This document shows positions 1 through 9,668 of a stretch of DNA of 64,000 nucleotides, piece by piece. The position numbers and the translations under genes are program-made. Position 1 is the stretch's first letter. The number at the start of each line of letters is the position of its first letter. This DNA comes from Faecalibacter rhinopitheci (GTDB taxonomy: Bacteria; Bacteroidota; Bacteroidia; Flavobacteriales; Weeksellaceae), in the NCBI RefSeq assembly GCF_015234135.1, contig NZ_JADGIK010000004.1:242343-306342 (forward strand). Reading direction: 5' to 3'. Below the pieces are notes generated by a model. That model searched no databases. It saw only the letters and a program-made list of their open reading frames with translations, and was not told the DNA's origin.

Positions 1-1
1 T

Positions 2-919
2 GAATCTGCCACAACATTTATAGTTTCTGGTTCTAAAAATACAATAGGAAAAACGACTGATGGTGGCAAAACATTTAAGTGGATTAGTCCTACAGTAGTT
101 CAGAATAGAGATTTTAGAGATATTGAAGTTTTATCAAAAGATAATTACATCACTTTAGGAATTGATGCTCCAGCATATATTCTACAAACCATAGATGGTG
201 GTAAAAATTGGAAGAAAGTATATGAAAATACTCAAAAAGGCATATTCTTAGATGCAATGTATGTTGATTCAAAAAATAAAAAAGTATATGTAATTGGTGA
301 CCCAATTGAAACTAGTAAACCTTTTGTTTTAACGGCATCTACAACTGATTTAACGAAATGGACAATTAATAATTCATTGCTAAATCAAGGTGTACGACTA
401 AAAAATCCTAAAGAAGCTTTTTTTGCATCTAGCGGAAGTAATATTTATGCGGATGCTAATCAAGTTATGATAGTTTCAGGAGGTGCAGAATCTAATCTGT
501 ATCGATATACAACAAAAGGAGGACAATTATATACTCTCCAAAAATCAAATGCTACAACAGCAGGAATTAATGGTATGGCATATGATGCAATTAATAACGT
601 AGGCTACCTTGTAGGAGGAGATTATACGAAACCAATGGATTCTAAATACAATTTATATAAATTTAAAATTGATTCAAAAAATCAACTACAATTTATTGAT
701 TCATGGAAATATCCAGATGGATATAAGTCTGGTGTAACGATTCTAAGCAAAGATAAAGTTGTTGTTTGTGGTTATTCAGGTGTAGATTATTCTGTAGATG
801 GAGGACATAATTGGAAAAATATAACAAAAGATAGTTACAACACTTGCCTTGCATCACCCGATAAAAAGTATGTTATTCTTGTCGGAAATAAAGGTAAAAT
901 TGGGAAAATAAATTTTTAA
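2..919 (+). CDS. C-terminal part of a BNR/YCF48-like beta-propeller protein (5' end outside window)
   Basis: The reading frame is already open at the first base, so only the end of the gene is present. The translation contains the recurring motif T-x-DGG-K-x-W/F (TTDGGKTFKW, TIDGGKNWKK, VDGGHNWKN), the signature of BNR/YCF48-type sialidase-like beta-propeller blades. Flavobacterial proteins of this type are usually exported and often annotated as oxidoreductases or photosystem assembly-like proteins without biochemical proof. An internal ATG at 257 is unlikely to be the real start because the blade pattern continues upstream of it. A strong terminator follows directly. The exact function is unknown. 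Confidence 0.7.
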   Translation, partial: ESATTFIVSGSKNTIGKTTDGGKTFKWISPTVVQNRDFRDIEVLSKDNYITLGIDAPAYILQTIDGGKNWKKVYENTQKGIFLDAMYVDSKNKKVYVIGDPIETSKPFVLTASTTDLTKWTINNSLLNQGVRLKNPKEAFFASSGSNIYADANQVMIVSGGAESNLYRYTTKGGQLYTLQKSNATTAGINGMAYDAINNVGYLVGGDYTKPMDSKYNLYKFKIDSKNQLQFIDSWKYPDGYKSGVTILSKDKVVVCGYSGVDYSVDGGHNWKNITKDSYNTCLASPDKKYVILVGNKGKIGKINF

Positions 920-924
920 TATAT

Positions 925-951
925 AAATCCAGCATTTGCTGGATTTTTTTA
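925..951 (+). terminator. Rho-independent terminator
   Basis: A perfect 10-bp inverted repeat (AAATCCAGCA, 2-nt loop, TGCTGGATTT) is followed by a T run. It lies 6 bases after the stop codon of the propeller gene. Confidence 0.85.
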
Positions 952-1009
952 TAGAATTGATTTTAGGTTAATTATTTGTTTTAAATTAGTTATAACCAAA
1001 TTTTAAATT

Positions 1010-1459
1010 ATGAAAATTAAAGCTGAAGCAAGTATTCAAATTCTCCGTCCAATTCATGATGTTTTTGAAGCTATAATTAATCCTGACAAAATGAGGACTT
1101 ATTTTATTGAATCCTCGAGCGGTCCATTAGAAGCTTACAAAACAGTTATTTGGAAATTTCCAGAATTTGACGATACATTTCCTGTTACAGGGATTCTAAT
1201 TAAACCCAATGAATATATTTCCTTTGATTGGAGTGGTGGTAAGGATAAAATGATGGTCGAAATCTATCTTAGTAAATATGGGGAAGATTTTACCATTATT
1301 AATATAATTGAACATGAGTTTGATGATAACAAGGAAGGTATAGAAAGAGCTATAAGACAAACAGCAGGATGGGCTAATTTTTTATCGTGTATGAAGGCAA
1401 GTTTAGAATATGGAATTAATCTACGTACGGGAGCCTTTGACTTTATGAAAGACATTTAA
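1010..1459 (+). CDS. SRPBCC / AHSA1-type START-like domain protein
   Basis: This 149-residue protein has the layout of the SRPBCC (Bet v1-like) fold, AHSA1 branch. An N-terminal strand with ILRPIHDVFEAI is followed by DPDK-like NPDKMRTYF, a central beta stretch (YISFDWSG) and a long C-terminal helix starting near QTAGWANFLSCMKASLEYG. Members bind hydrophobic ligands or act as Aha1-like co-chaperones; the ligand cannot be predicted. It is followed after 26 bases by the DUF2461 gene in the same direction, so the two probably share a transcript. Confidence 0.75.
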   Translation: MKIKAEASIQILRPIHDVFEAIINPDKMRTYFIESSSGPLEAYKTVIWKFPEFDDTFPVTGILIKPNEYISFDWSGGKDKMMVEIYLSKYGEDFTIINIIEHEFDDNKEGIERAIRQTAGWANFLSCMKASLEYGINLRTGAFDFMKDI

Positions 1460-1485
1460 TACTCTAACTCAAATTAAGAAATAGC

Positions 1486-2142
1486 ATGCATTATATATTT
1501 GAATATTTAGATAAACTTAAGAATAATAATTCCAGAGAATGGTTTCATGCCAATAAAGAAGAATTCGAAAAAGCAAAATATGAAGCTCATCGTATTTTTG
1601 ATAATATATATCAAGAATTGTCAAAAATTGAAGAATTAGAGCGCATAAAAAAATATAGAATAAATAGAGATATTAGATTTTCATTAGATAAAACACCTTA
1701 TAAAACACATTTTTCTGCATTCATAGGCCGAAAAAAACCGTACAATCGTGGAGGTTTCTACATCCATTTTGAAAGTAATAAATGTTTTATTGCTGGCGGT
1801 TTTTGGGGTCCCGAAAAAGAAGATTTATTACGAATAAGACAGGCGATAGATTATTCGGATGAACTAGAAAACATTTTACGACAAAAGCCGATAGTTCAAT
1901 CCTTTGGTATTTTGTTCGGTGAAGAATTAAAAACTGCTCCAAAAGGTTTCCCGAAAGATCATGAAAGAATTGAGTTATTACGTAAAAAACAGTTTTTGTT
2001 GATAAAAAATCTTAAGGATGAAGAAGTTTACTTTGAAAACTTTGCAAAAACAGTCTGTAAAGAATATAAAATTCTACTACCTTTCTTTGATTATATGACA
2101 GAGGTTTTAACAACAAATAGCAACGGAGAAATAATAATTTAA
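1486..2142 (+). CDS. DUF2461 / TIGR02453 family protein
   Basis: This 218-residue protein matches the DUF2461 pattern: the opening LDKLKNNNSREWFHANK, the central RINRDIRFSLDKTPYKTHF block and the GGFYIHFE / FIAGGFWGP segment, followed by helical sequence. The family is widespread in bacteria and fungi and has no established biochemical role. The length is normal for the family and there is no signal peptide. It is probably co-transcribed with the preceding SRPBCC gene. Confidence 0.85.
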   Translation: MHYIFEYLDKLKNNNSREWFHANKEEFEKAKYEAHRIFDNIYQELSKIEELERIKKYRINRDIRFSLDKTPYKTHFSAFIGRKKPYNRGGFYIHFESNKCFIAGGFWGPEKEDLLRIRQAIDYSDELENILRQKPIVQSFGILFGEELKTAPKGFPKDHERIELLRKKQFLLIKNLKDEEVYFENFAKTVCKEYKILLPFFDYMTEVLTTNSNGEIII

Positions 2143-2292
2143 AATTAAAATTAAGAAAAAAAGATACAGTCAACTTTTATCATTATTAATTTTTCTTCAA
2201 TCAAAACTATTTATACATCTCTAAATATGGTTTAAAAGTCTTTTTTAACAATTATTATTTAACGAAATTTGATTTTTATTCAATATTAAATC

Positions 2293-4056
2293 ATGAAAGC
2301 ACCACAAAGAGTTTTTGATATCCCCACATTTCAATTAGAAAAATATAATGAAATCGATATTTTTAGTTCAAAAATTAATGGAAAATGGAAAGGTATTAAA
2401 ACAAACGATTTTCTAAATCGAGTAAAAAATATATCCAAAGGTTTATACGGTTTAGGTGTGCGTCCTAACGATAAAGTTGCAATAATTAGTGAAAATAGAT
2501 TAGAGTGGAATCTTCTTGATTTTGCAATTCAGCAAATAGGAGCAGTAGTTGTAGCAATGTATCCAAACATTTCTGATGAGGACTATAAATTCATTTTTAA
2601 TGACGCTGAAATTAAATTTTGTGTAGTAAGTAATGATAATTTATACCAACGTCTTTTAGGAATTAAAGATGAAATCCCAACACTCGAATTTGTTTTTACG
2701 TTTAATTCTTATCCTCACCTACCGCATTGGTTTGAGTTAATAGGAAAAGGATTTGATGTTTCTGATGAAACTTTAAATGAACTTCGAAATAACGTTCAGC
2801 CTAATCATATAGCTACCTTAATTTATACATCAGGAACCACAGGAAATCCTAAAGGTGTAATGCTTTCACATAAAAATCTATTAGCAGATGTTATAAGTTC
2901 TGAATATTCATTTCCCATTGCAGCATACGATAAAGCATTATCATTTTTGCCTGCTTGTCATGCCTACGAACGTTGCTTTCATTATGTATATATGTATATG
3001 GGTGTTACTATTTACTATGCCGAATCTATGGATGTCATAGGTGAAAATATGAAAGAAATAAAACCAGAAATTTTCTCTGCTGTGCCACGTGTTTTAGAAA
3101 AAGTATTTGACAAAATAATGGCTACAGGTGAACAATTATCTGGGATAAAAAGGAAATTATTTTTTTGGGCAATAGCTTTAGGTGAGCAATATGATGTAGA
3201 CGAAGCAAACCATTCTACTTGGTATAAAATACAATTAAAAATTGCTAGGAAATTAGTTTTCTCAAAATGGAGAGCTGCATTAGGCGGCAATATTAAAGGT
3301 ATTGCATCGGGAAGCGCAACTTTACAAGAACGATTATTAAAAATATATCTTGCAGCAGGTATTCCTATTTGGGAAGGCTATGGGTTAACAGAAGCAGGTC
3401 CATGTGTGTCTGTAAATTGTATAAAAAGAGGAATTAAAATCGGAACTGTTGGTATTCCTTTAATTAATATTGATGTAAAGTTAGCAGAAGATGGAGAAAT
3501 CCTTGTAAAAGGCGATAATGTAATGGTTGGATATTACAATAATCCGACAGCAACAGCAGAAACCATAAAAGATGGCTGGCTGTATACTGGGGATATAGGT
3601 GTATTTGAAGGGAAATTTCTTAAAATCATTGATCGTAAAAAAGAAATGTTTAAAACTTCTGGCGGAAAATATATAGTTCCTCAACAAATTGAAAAAAAAT
3701 TGGTTGAGTCTAAATTTATTGAACAAGCAATAGTAATTGGTGAAGGGAAGCATTTCCCCGCGGCGATTATAGTACCGGCATTTCAAAATTTAAGAGAATG
3801 GGCAACTATCCATCACAGAGATATACTTAATTTATCAAAAGAGGAATTTTTAAATCACGATATCGTTAAAAATAAAGTCCAAGAGGAAATAAATATTTCG
3901 AATTTAAATTTTGGAAATTGGGAACAAATCAAAAAATTTGCGATAATTCCAAATGAATTTACGATAGAAACAGGAGAGCTTACTCCAACATTAAAAATGA
4001 AACGTAAAGTAATATTGAAAAAATTTGATTCAATAATTCAAAATATTTATAATTAA
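2293..4056 (+). CDS. Long-chain fatty-acid-CoA ligase (AMP-forming), copy 1 of 3
   Basis: This 587-residue member of the ANL adenylate-forming superfamily has the FadD15-like long-chain acyl-CoA synthetase layout. The AMP-binding P-loop YTSGTTGNPKGVMLSH lies near residues 178-194, the adenine motif YGLTEAGP near 362, the ribose-binding TGD (GWLYTGD) near 427, and the hinge/C-domain motif DRKKEMFKTSGGKY near 446-460 with the catalytic Lys region. It would activate free fatty acids with ATP and CoA for lipid synthesis or beta-oxidation. It is the first of three homologous genes in a row, each with its own intergenic region and terminator, so they are probably separate units. Confidence 0.9.
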   Translation: MKAPQRVFDIPTFQLEKYNEIDIFSSKINGKWKGIKTNDFLNRVKNISKGLYGLGVRPNDKVAIISENRLEWNLLDFAIQQIGAVVVAMYPNISDEDYKFIFNDAEIKFCVVSNDNLYQRLLGIKDEIPTLEFVFTFNSYPHLPHWFELIGKGFDVSDETLNELRNNVQPNHIATLIYTSGTTGNPKGVMLSHKNLLADVISSEYSFPIAAYDKALSFLPACHAYERCFHYVYMYMGVTIYYAESMDVIGENMKEIKPEIFSAVPRVLEKVFDKIMATGEQLSGIKRKLFFWAIALGEQYDVDEANHSTWYKIQLKIARKLVFSKWRAALGGNIKGIASGSATLQERLLKIYLAAGIPIWEGYGLTEAGPCVSVNCIKRGIKIGTVGIPLINIDVKLAEDGEILVKGDNVMVGYYNNPTATAETIKDGWLYTGDIGVFEGKFLKIIDRKKEMFKTSGGKYIVPQQIEKKLVESKFIEQAIVIGEGKHFPAAIIVPAFQNLREWATIHHRDILNLSKEEFLNHDIVKNKVQEEINISNLNFGNWEQIKKFAIIPNEFTIETGELTPTLKMKRKVILKKFDSIIQNIYN

Positions 4057-4065
4057 TTAGATACA

Positions 4066-4094
4066 TAAGACCTCTTTGCGGAGGTCTTAAATTT
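4066..4094 (+). terminator. Terminator after first acyl-CoA ligase
   Basis: A perfect 9-bp stem, TAAGACCTC / GAGGTCTTA, has a 6-nt loop and is followed by an AT-rich tail. It lies 9 bases after the stop codon. Confidence 0.7.
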
Positions 4095-4280
4095 TATGTC
4101 TTATTATGATAAATGTATAATGATTTATTTGTTTATTTGTTAAATATACAGGTTAAAACATTGCTTTGATTATGTATTTATAATAAAACAGGGTATTTTT
4201 TTAAAAATTTATTATTCTTGCATAGGAAATTTAATTTTTTATTTGATATTTGTTTTTATCAAAACCATAAAAAAATAATT

Positions 4281-6047
4281 ATGAATCAACCCAAACGATT
4301 GTTTGATTTACCATATCGTCAATTAGAATTATTTCCAGACTTAAATATGCTTAATGCGAAAAAAGATGGAAAATGGTTAGCCATTACTTCTAAAAGATTT
4401 ATAGCGTTAGTCAACGAGGTGTCTAAAGGTTTGTTAGCTAATGGTGTAAAACAAGGAGATAAAGTTGGATTAATCTCTGAGAACCGGCTAGAATGGAATG
4501 TGATTGACTTTGCAATTCAACAAATTGGTGGCGTTGTGGTTGCAATTTATCCAAATATTTCTGATGCTGATTATCAATATATTTTTAATGATGCTGAAAT
4601 AAAAATTTGTATAGTAAGTAATGCAAGTTTATATGATCGTATAACTGATTTAAAAAACAATTTACCAACTTTAGAAAAACTTTATATCATCAATTCTGTT
4701 CCTCATAAGACTAATTGGGACGAGTTAATAACGCAAGGTGAGTACATAACACAAGCTCAGATTGATCATTTAAAAGATCAAGTCCATGAAGATGATCTAG
4801 CTACACTAATATATACTTCCGGAACAACCGGAACTCCGAAAGGCGTAATGCTTTCCCATAAAAATATTTTAAGTAATGCCATTGGAGCGGATCGTCCGAC
4901 ACCAACAAAAGCGTATGATAAAGCACTTACATTTTTGCCTTCCTGTCATGCGTACGAACGCATGATTCAGTATTTATATATGTATAAAGGAATGCAAGTA
5001 TATTATGCAGAATCAATGGATACAATTGGTGAAAATATGAAGGAGATTCAGCCTGATATGATTTCTGCAGTACCTCGATTATTAGAGAAGGTATATGAAA
5101 AAATCATGGCTAAAGGAAATGAATTAACTGGAATAAAACGTAAGCTATTTTTTTGGGCAGTTAAAGTAGGAGAATCTTATGATCCTAATCCAGAAAACAG
5201 ATCTTTTGCCTATAACTTAAAGTATTCAATCGCTCATCGATTAGTATTGTCTAAGTGGAAAGAAGGTTTAGGTGGTAACTTAGGTGCTGTATGTTCAGGA
5301 AGTGCTGCGCTTAATCAAAGATTAATGCGTTTATATTTCGCTGCCAAAGTTAATGTATACGAAGGATATGGATTAACGGAAGCTTCACCTTTAATTTCTG
5401 TAAATTCTTATCAAGATGGTGTCTTAATTGGATCTGTAGGACCAGCTATTCCTGGAGTCGAATTCAAATTAGCAAATGATGGCGAAATTATGGTGAAAGG
5501 CCCTAATGTAATGTTAGGCTATTATAATAAACCAGAAGCTACCGCTGAGGTTATAAAAGATGGATGGTTATTAACAGGGGATATTGGAGAAATTATTGAT
5601 GGAAAATTCTTAAAAATTATTGACCGTAAAAAGGAAATGTTTAAAACTTCTGGTGGAAAATATATCGTACCTGCACAAATAGAATCTAAGATGGTAGAGT
5701 CAGATTTTATTGAACAATTTATGGTCATCGGCGAAAATAGAAAATTTCCTGCCGCATTAGTTGTTCCATCTTATCAAAATTTAAAGGAATGGGCTAAAAA
5801 TAATGCAAAAGATATTCTTTCTCTTCCTCACGAAGAATTCCTAAAGACAAAAGAGATTAAAACTAAATTAAACGAAGAAGTCAATAGAATTAATTCGAAT
5901 TTTGGAAACTGGGAAACGATTAAAAAAATAGAAATAATTCCAACGGAATTCTCAATAGAAGGAGGCGAATTAACACCTACTCTAAAGCTGAAAAGGAAAG
6001 TCATTTTAGAAAAATACAAAGAAAGTATTGATAAAATATATCAATAA
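4281..6047 (+). CDS. Long-chain fatty-acid-CoA ligase (AMP-forming), copy 2 of 3
   Basis: This 588-residue paralogue of the preceding gene keeps all the same motifs: YTSGTTGTPKGVMLSH near residue 176, YGLTEASP, GWLLTGDIG and DRKKEMFKTSGGKY. An upstream in-frame extension to 4218 exists. The ATG at 4281 is chosen because it aligns exactly with the starts of both neighbouring copies (MxxPxRxFDLxYxQ). A near-consensus promoter element TATTCTTG at 4213-4220 would place transcription initiation inside that upstream extension. The protein ends in the same LTPTLKLKRKVI block as its paralogues. Confidence 0.9.
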   Translation: MNQPKRLFDLPYRQLELFPDLNMLNAKKDGKWLAITSKRFIALVNEVSKGLLANGVKQGDKVGLISENRLEWNVIDFAIQQIGGVVVAIYPNISDADYQYIFNDAEIKICIVSNASLYDRITDLKNNLPTLEKLYIINSVPHKTNWDELITQGEYITQAQIDHLKDQVHEDDLATLIYTSGTTGTPKGVMLSHKNILSNAIGADRPTPTKAYDKALTFLPSCHAYERMIQYLYMYKGMQVYYAESMDTIGENMKEIQPDMISAVPRLLEKVYEKIMAKGNELTGIKRKLFFWAVKVGESYDPNPENRSFAYNLKYSIAHRLVLSKWKEGLGGNLGAVCSGSAALNQRLMRLYFAAKVNVYEGYGLTEASPLISVNSYQDGVLIGSVGPAIPGVEFKLANDGEIMVKGPNVMLGYYNKPEATAEVIKDGWLLTGDIGEIIDGKFLKIIDRKKEMFKTSGGKYIVPAQIESKMVESDFIEQFMVIGENRKFPAALVVPSYQNLKEWAKNNAKDILSLPHEEFLKTKEIKTKLNEEVNRINSNFGNWETIKKIEIIPTEFSIEGGELTPTLKLKRKVILEKYKESIDKIYQ

Positions 6048-6071
6048 GACTGATATAAATTTAAAATTAAG

Positions 6072-6119
6072 ATGAACAAAACTCAATTTATTAAAATTGA
6101 ATTTTGTTCATTTTTTTTA
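6072..6119 (+). terminator. Terminator after second acyl-CoA ligase
   Basis: A long, nearly perfect 18-bp stem (ATGAACAAAACTCAATTT pairing with AAATTGAATTTTGTTCAT, one mismatch) has a 4-nt loop and an eight-T tail. Confidence 0.8.
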
Positions 6120-6322
6120 TGTTATATATATCAATTAATCAATAAAATTTACAAGTTGACTGCCATAATTGAAATTTTACAATGTATATTTATAAATGTA
6201 AAAAAATATATAGAGCAAAAAAGTTAATGTATTTTAAGATATTTTAGCATAATATTTACATTTATTAAAAATAAGCCTCAAATTTGCATTCTTTTTGGAA
6301 AGTGGAAAAAATATATTAAACA

Positions 6323-8098
6323 ATGAATAACCCTACAAGAATATTTGATTTAGCATATTATCAGCAGGAATTATCTCCGGATCATAATATGTTTTCGTCT
6401 AAAGTTGATGGTGAATGGAAATTTACTAAACCAGCAGAGTTTATTCAACAAACTAGAAAAATTTCTAAAGGTCTTCTTGCGTTAGGTATAAAACCTGGTG
6501 ATCGAGTTGGATTAGTGAGCGAAAGTAGATATGAATGGCATGTCATTGATTTTGCAATTCAACAGATAGGAGGGGTAGTGGTTGCCATTTATCCAAACAT
6601 TACAGATGCAGAGTATCAATTCATTTTCAATGATGCAGAGATACAAGTTTGTATTGCAAGTAATAAAAGTTTGTATAACCGTATTAATAATATGGTTGAC
6701 TCTATATATAGTCTACAATATGTATTCGCAATTAATGAATTTCCAGATTCAAGAAATTGGTCAGAACTTACAAAAATTGGTCAAGACATTACAGAAGAAT
6801 ATATCGATAATATTAGTAGCACAATAAGTAGTTCAGATTTAGCTACCTTAATTTATACTTCCGGGACTACGGGGAAACCAAAGGGAGTTATGTTAACCCA
6901 TAATAATTTAGTAACTAATTTCATAGCGGCAAAAGAAGTTGTAGTCATTAAGCAAGGTAGTCGTGGATTAACTTTTTTGCCTCCATGTCATGCTTACGAA
7001 CGTACAGTAATCTATACTTATTTATACATTGGTATTACGGTTTATTTTGCAGAAGGTCTAGAGAAAATTGGTGACAATATCAACGAAGTACAGCCTCATA
7101 TTATGACAGCAGTTCCTCGTATTATGGAGAAAGTATATGATAAAATTATTAAAACGGGAAGCTCACTAAAAGGGAATAAGCGTAAAGTTTTTGATTGGGC
7201 AGTTGAAATTGCAGCACAATATGATCCAAATCCATCGAATAGATCTTTAGCTTATAATATAAAATTAGCATTGGCTAGAAAACTTGTATTAAATAAATTT
7301 TATGATGCTTTAGGGGGGCATTTCCAATATATAATATCTGGTAGCGCATCTTTACAAGGACGTATTGCAAAAGTTTTCATGGCATCAGGTTTACCTTTTT
7401 TTGAAGGGTATGGAATGACAGAAACTTCTCCATTAATTACAGTGAATAATCCAAATAAGTTAGGAGTTCGAATTGGAACAGTAGGACAACCCATAAAAGA
7501 TGTAGTGGTAAAACTTGCAGAAGATGGTGAAATCTTAGTGAAAGGACCAAATGTGATGAAAGGTTACTATAAGAATCCTGAAGCAACAGCACAAGTGTTA
7601 AAAGATGGATGGTTACATACAGGTGATATCGGTAAATGGATTGAAGGCGAAGGTCATTTTTTAAAAATTATTGATCGTAAAAAAGAAATGTTCAAAATTT
7701 CTGGAGGTAAATATGTTGTGCCAGCACCAATAGAAAATAAACTAACAGAATCAAAATTTATTGAACAAGCAATGGTCGTAGGTGATGGGCAAAAGTTTGC
7801 TTCAGCCTTAATCGTTCCGAACTATCTAAATTTAAAAAGTTGGGCAGAAACTAATGCGCCTGAAATTGCAGCTTTACCACGTAAAGACCTTTTTAAAACT
7901 GCAGAAGTTGCTAAAAAAATTAATCAAGAAGTACGATTAGCAAACCAATTTTTTGGAAATTGGGAACAACTAAAAAAATGCGTTATTATACCAGACGAAT
8001 TTTCAATAGAAGCAGGAGATTTAACTCCAACGCTTAAAATGAAACGTAAAATAATTGCTGAAAAATACAAAACTGAAATTCAAAATATTTTCAAATAA
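6323..8098 (+). CDS. Long-chain fatty-acid-CoA ligase (AMP-forming), copy 3 of 3
   Basis: This 591-residue third tandem paralogue carries YTSGTTGKPKGVMLTH near residue 176, YGMTETSP, GWLHTGDIG and DRKKEMFKISGGKY, the last with Ile where the others have Thr. It also has a slightly longer loop (GKWIEGEGHFLKIIDRK) before the hinge. It differs from the other two around the substrate tunnel (for example FLPPCHAYERTVIYTYLYIG against FLPSCHAYERMIQYLYMYKG), which suggests a different chain-length preference. That is inference. The 275-bp upstream gap holds only a terminator and weak promoter-like sequence (CAAATTTG at 6279-6286). Confidence 0.9.
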   Translation: MNNPTRIFDLAYYQQELSPDHNMFSSKVDGEWKFTKPAEFIQQTRKISKGLLALGIKPGDRVGLVSESRYEWHVIDFAIQQIGGVVVAIYPNITDAEYQFIFNDAEIQVCIASNKSLYNRINNMVDSIYSLQYVFAINEFPDSRNWSELTKIGQDITEEYIDNISSTISSSDLATLIYTSGTTGKPKGVMLTHNNLVTNFIAAKEVVVIKQGSRGLTFLPPCHAYERTVIYTYLYIGITVYFAEGLEKIGDNINEVQPHIMTAVPRIMEKVYDKIIKTGSSLKGNKRKVFDWAVEIAAQYDPNPSNRSLAYNIKLALARKLVLNKFYDALGGHFQYIISGSASLQGRIAKVFMASGLPFFEGYGMTETSPLITVNNPNKLGVRIGTVGQPIKDVVVKLAEDGEILVKGPNVMKGYYKNPEATAQVLKDGWLHTGDIGKWIEGEGHFLKIIDRKKEMFKISGGKYVVPAPIENKLTESKFIEQAMVVGDGQKFASALIVPNYLNLKSWAETNAPEIAALPRKDLFKTAEVAKKINQEVRLANQFFGNWEQLKKCVIIPDEFSIEAGDLTPTLKMKRKIIAEKYKTEIQNIFK

Positions 8099-8105
8099 AT
8101 CTATC

Positions 8106-8136
8106 AAGGGCCAATTTTTATTGGTCTTTATTTTTT
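8106..8136 (+). terminator. Terminator after third acyl-CoA ligase
   Basis: A stem GGCCAAT / ATTGGTC-type has a short T loop and is followed by a T-rich tail, just after the stop codon. Confidence 0.6.
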
Positions 8137-8217
8137 ATAAAAATAATTACATAATTTCAACGTCTAAGCTAAAGAACGAAGTAAAATTATTAATTAGAAT
8201 TAAAAAATAAATATTCA

Positions 8218-8260
8218 TATCTTTGCGATAACGTTCGGACTTAACCGAGCGTTTTGTATT
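8218..8260 (+). promoter_or_regulatory. Promoter (TATCTTTG) with leader hairpin, probably the original helicase promoter
   Basis: TATCTTTG at 8218-8225 is a perfect match to the Bacteroidota -7 element TAnnTTTG. About 10 bases downstream lies the hairpin ACGTTCGG-ACTTAA-CCGAGCGT (one G-T pair) followed by TTTTG. Because the first helicase codons lie at 8340, this promoter and roughly 110-nt leader are inferred to be the pre-insertion promoter of the DEAD-box helicase. After insertion it drives only a 24-codon fragment. Confidence 0.6.
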
Positions 8261-8339
8261 TATTAACGTATTTTAGTCTTTACAATTTTGTAAATTGATA
8301 ATAGAACATGATTTTAATGCGATTAACTCTTTATTATAA

Positions 8340-8388
8340 ATGAATTTTCAAGAATTATATAAAAACCTAGGCATTCTGGATATGAATG
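8340..8388 (+). repeat. Left attachment-site-like repeat (49 bp)
   Basis: Identical over 49 bases to 13591-13639. The match begins exactly at the A of the helicase ATG and ends inside codon 17. The flanking bases differ on both sides. Confidence 0.85.
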
Positions 8389-8414
8389 AATTTTTTTGGC
8401 TTGCATATACCTAA
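8340..8414 (+). pseudogene. Displaced 5' fragment of the DEAD-box helicase gene
   Basis: The ATG at 8340 opens the same 16 codons as the intact helicase, then runs into element sequence for eight more codons and stops at 8412-8414. It retains the presumed native promoter at 8218. The 24-residue product has no helicase motif and is unlikely to be functional. Confidence 0.8.
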
Positions 8415-8472
8415 AATTTAGTACCTAAGCATCTATATTACAGGCTTGTTAATATTACCTATATGCAAAATA

Positions 8473-8550
8473 ATTGCAAAATAAATACATTAGAAAGCAA
8501 TTAAAATACAAGTTATTGCAATAATTATTGCAATTTTTCTCAATTTTGCA
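8473..8550 (+). other. Cluster of ATTGCA repeats near the left element end (possible integrase arm sites)
   Basis: ATTGCA occurs at 8473-8478, 8515-8520 and 8527-8532 (the last two forming a TTGCAATAATTATTGCAA palindrome), with a further TTGCA at 8546-8550. A matching cluster lies at 13526-13549 just inside the right end. Clusters at both ends of an integrative element are the usual position of arm-type recombinase binding sites; the role is inferred. Confidence 0.4.
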
Positions 8551-8579
8551 ATATCAACATCTAATACTTAAAAGGTATT

Positions 8580-9668
8580 ATATCAGCGAAATTAATAGTC
8601 GATAATAGAAGTTTTTCTAAGAAGCAAAATGGCTATCCAATTAAGATTCGAGTATACGATCACATAACTTCTCATAGATATATTGCATTAAAAATGTATC
8701 AAGCCGAGAAATCCAAAGAGGTTGTAAGGTCTGCTGTTATTATCCAGCGTGAATTAAAATTACATAAAGAGGTTGAATATTGCAATTTTAATAATCTTCC
8801 GTTGGAGGATGCATTAGATATTATTAATAATGGTATTCCTGAAGATGATGTTAATAGCAAGATTCTTTATTTGGAAAAGGAACTTCAGCGATTGAAATCT
8901 AAACACTCACAAACTAAATACATCGAATTTTTTAAAGATTTTATTGATGAATATAAAATCGTTGGAAAGACTACAGGCAGACTTAAAATAAGTAATAAAA
9001 AGTTTTTAGATTTTCTTAATTCAAGAGGTATTAATTTTAATACTTTTTTAATTAATGATGTAGATTATGAGCTTCTAAATGCCTATAAAATTTTTTGCAT
9101 GAATCAAGGGTTAGCCGATTCTTCAATCACGAGTTATTTTCAGAATTTAAAATTAATATATAGAGAAGCTCAAAAAAGGCAATCACTTTATATAAAACAA
9201 GATAATCCATTTGATAAAATCAAGATCAGTCCAAGTAAAAGAGAAAAATCAAGAGATGTTTCTATAAAGGATCTGAAAGTATTCTTTAATCTAACTAATT
9301 TTTCAAATTATCCTTCAGCAGACTTCAAGTTTAAAAGAACAGTTGATTTATTGAAACTGCAGTTTTTGATTGGAGGTCATGATTTCATTGAAATCGCAAA
9401 TCTAAAATGGACTAACATTGAAAATAATAGAGTAGAGTTTCATCGTTACAAGAATAGAAGTAAAGGTGGAGGGCCATTGATCAATAATATGCTACATCCA
9501 CTTGCATTGGATATAATAGAAGAATATGGAACAAAGCACGAACATAGAGTATTTTCGTTTCTTCCGGATCCTGAAACCAATTTAGTAGCTCACAATCAGA
9601 ATAATAAATTAATTACCACACAACTAAAAGCGATCTTAAACCTATGGAAATGTTCACAGATGAATTAA
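8580..9668 (+). pseudogene. Tyrosine recombinase (phage-type integrase), truncated
   Basis: The frame shows the typical Bacteroidota integrase N-terminus (KLIVDNRSFSKKQNGYPIK, RVYDHITSHRYIALKMY), a SAM-like core-binding domain (GLADSSITSYFQNLKLIYREA) and the beginning of the catalytic domain (LKLQFLIGGHDFIEIANLKW, FHRYKNRSKGG). It ends at 9668 before the expected second-Arg/His box and the catalytic Tyr, where unrelated sequence begins. The conserved N-terminus continues upstream of the first ATG (8694), and the position where relatives would have Met reads ATA (8580, ATA-TCA-GCG-AAA). So both the start and the 3' half appear lost. A second decayed relative lies at 62.3-63.5 kb. Confidence 0.85.

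Noticed and set aside
6582..6827. 81-codon frame inside the third acyl-CoA ligase
   Set aside because: It lies wholly within a well supported enzyme gene in another frame and shows no domain, promoter or start signal.
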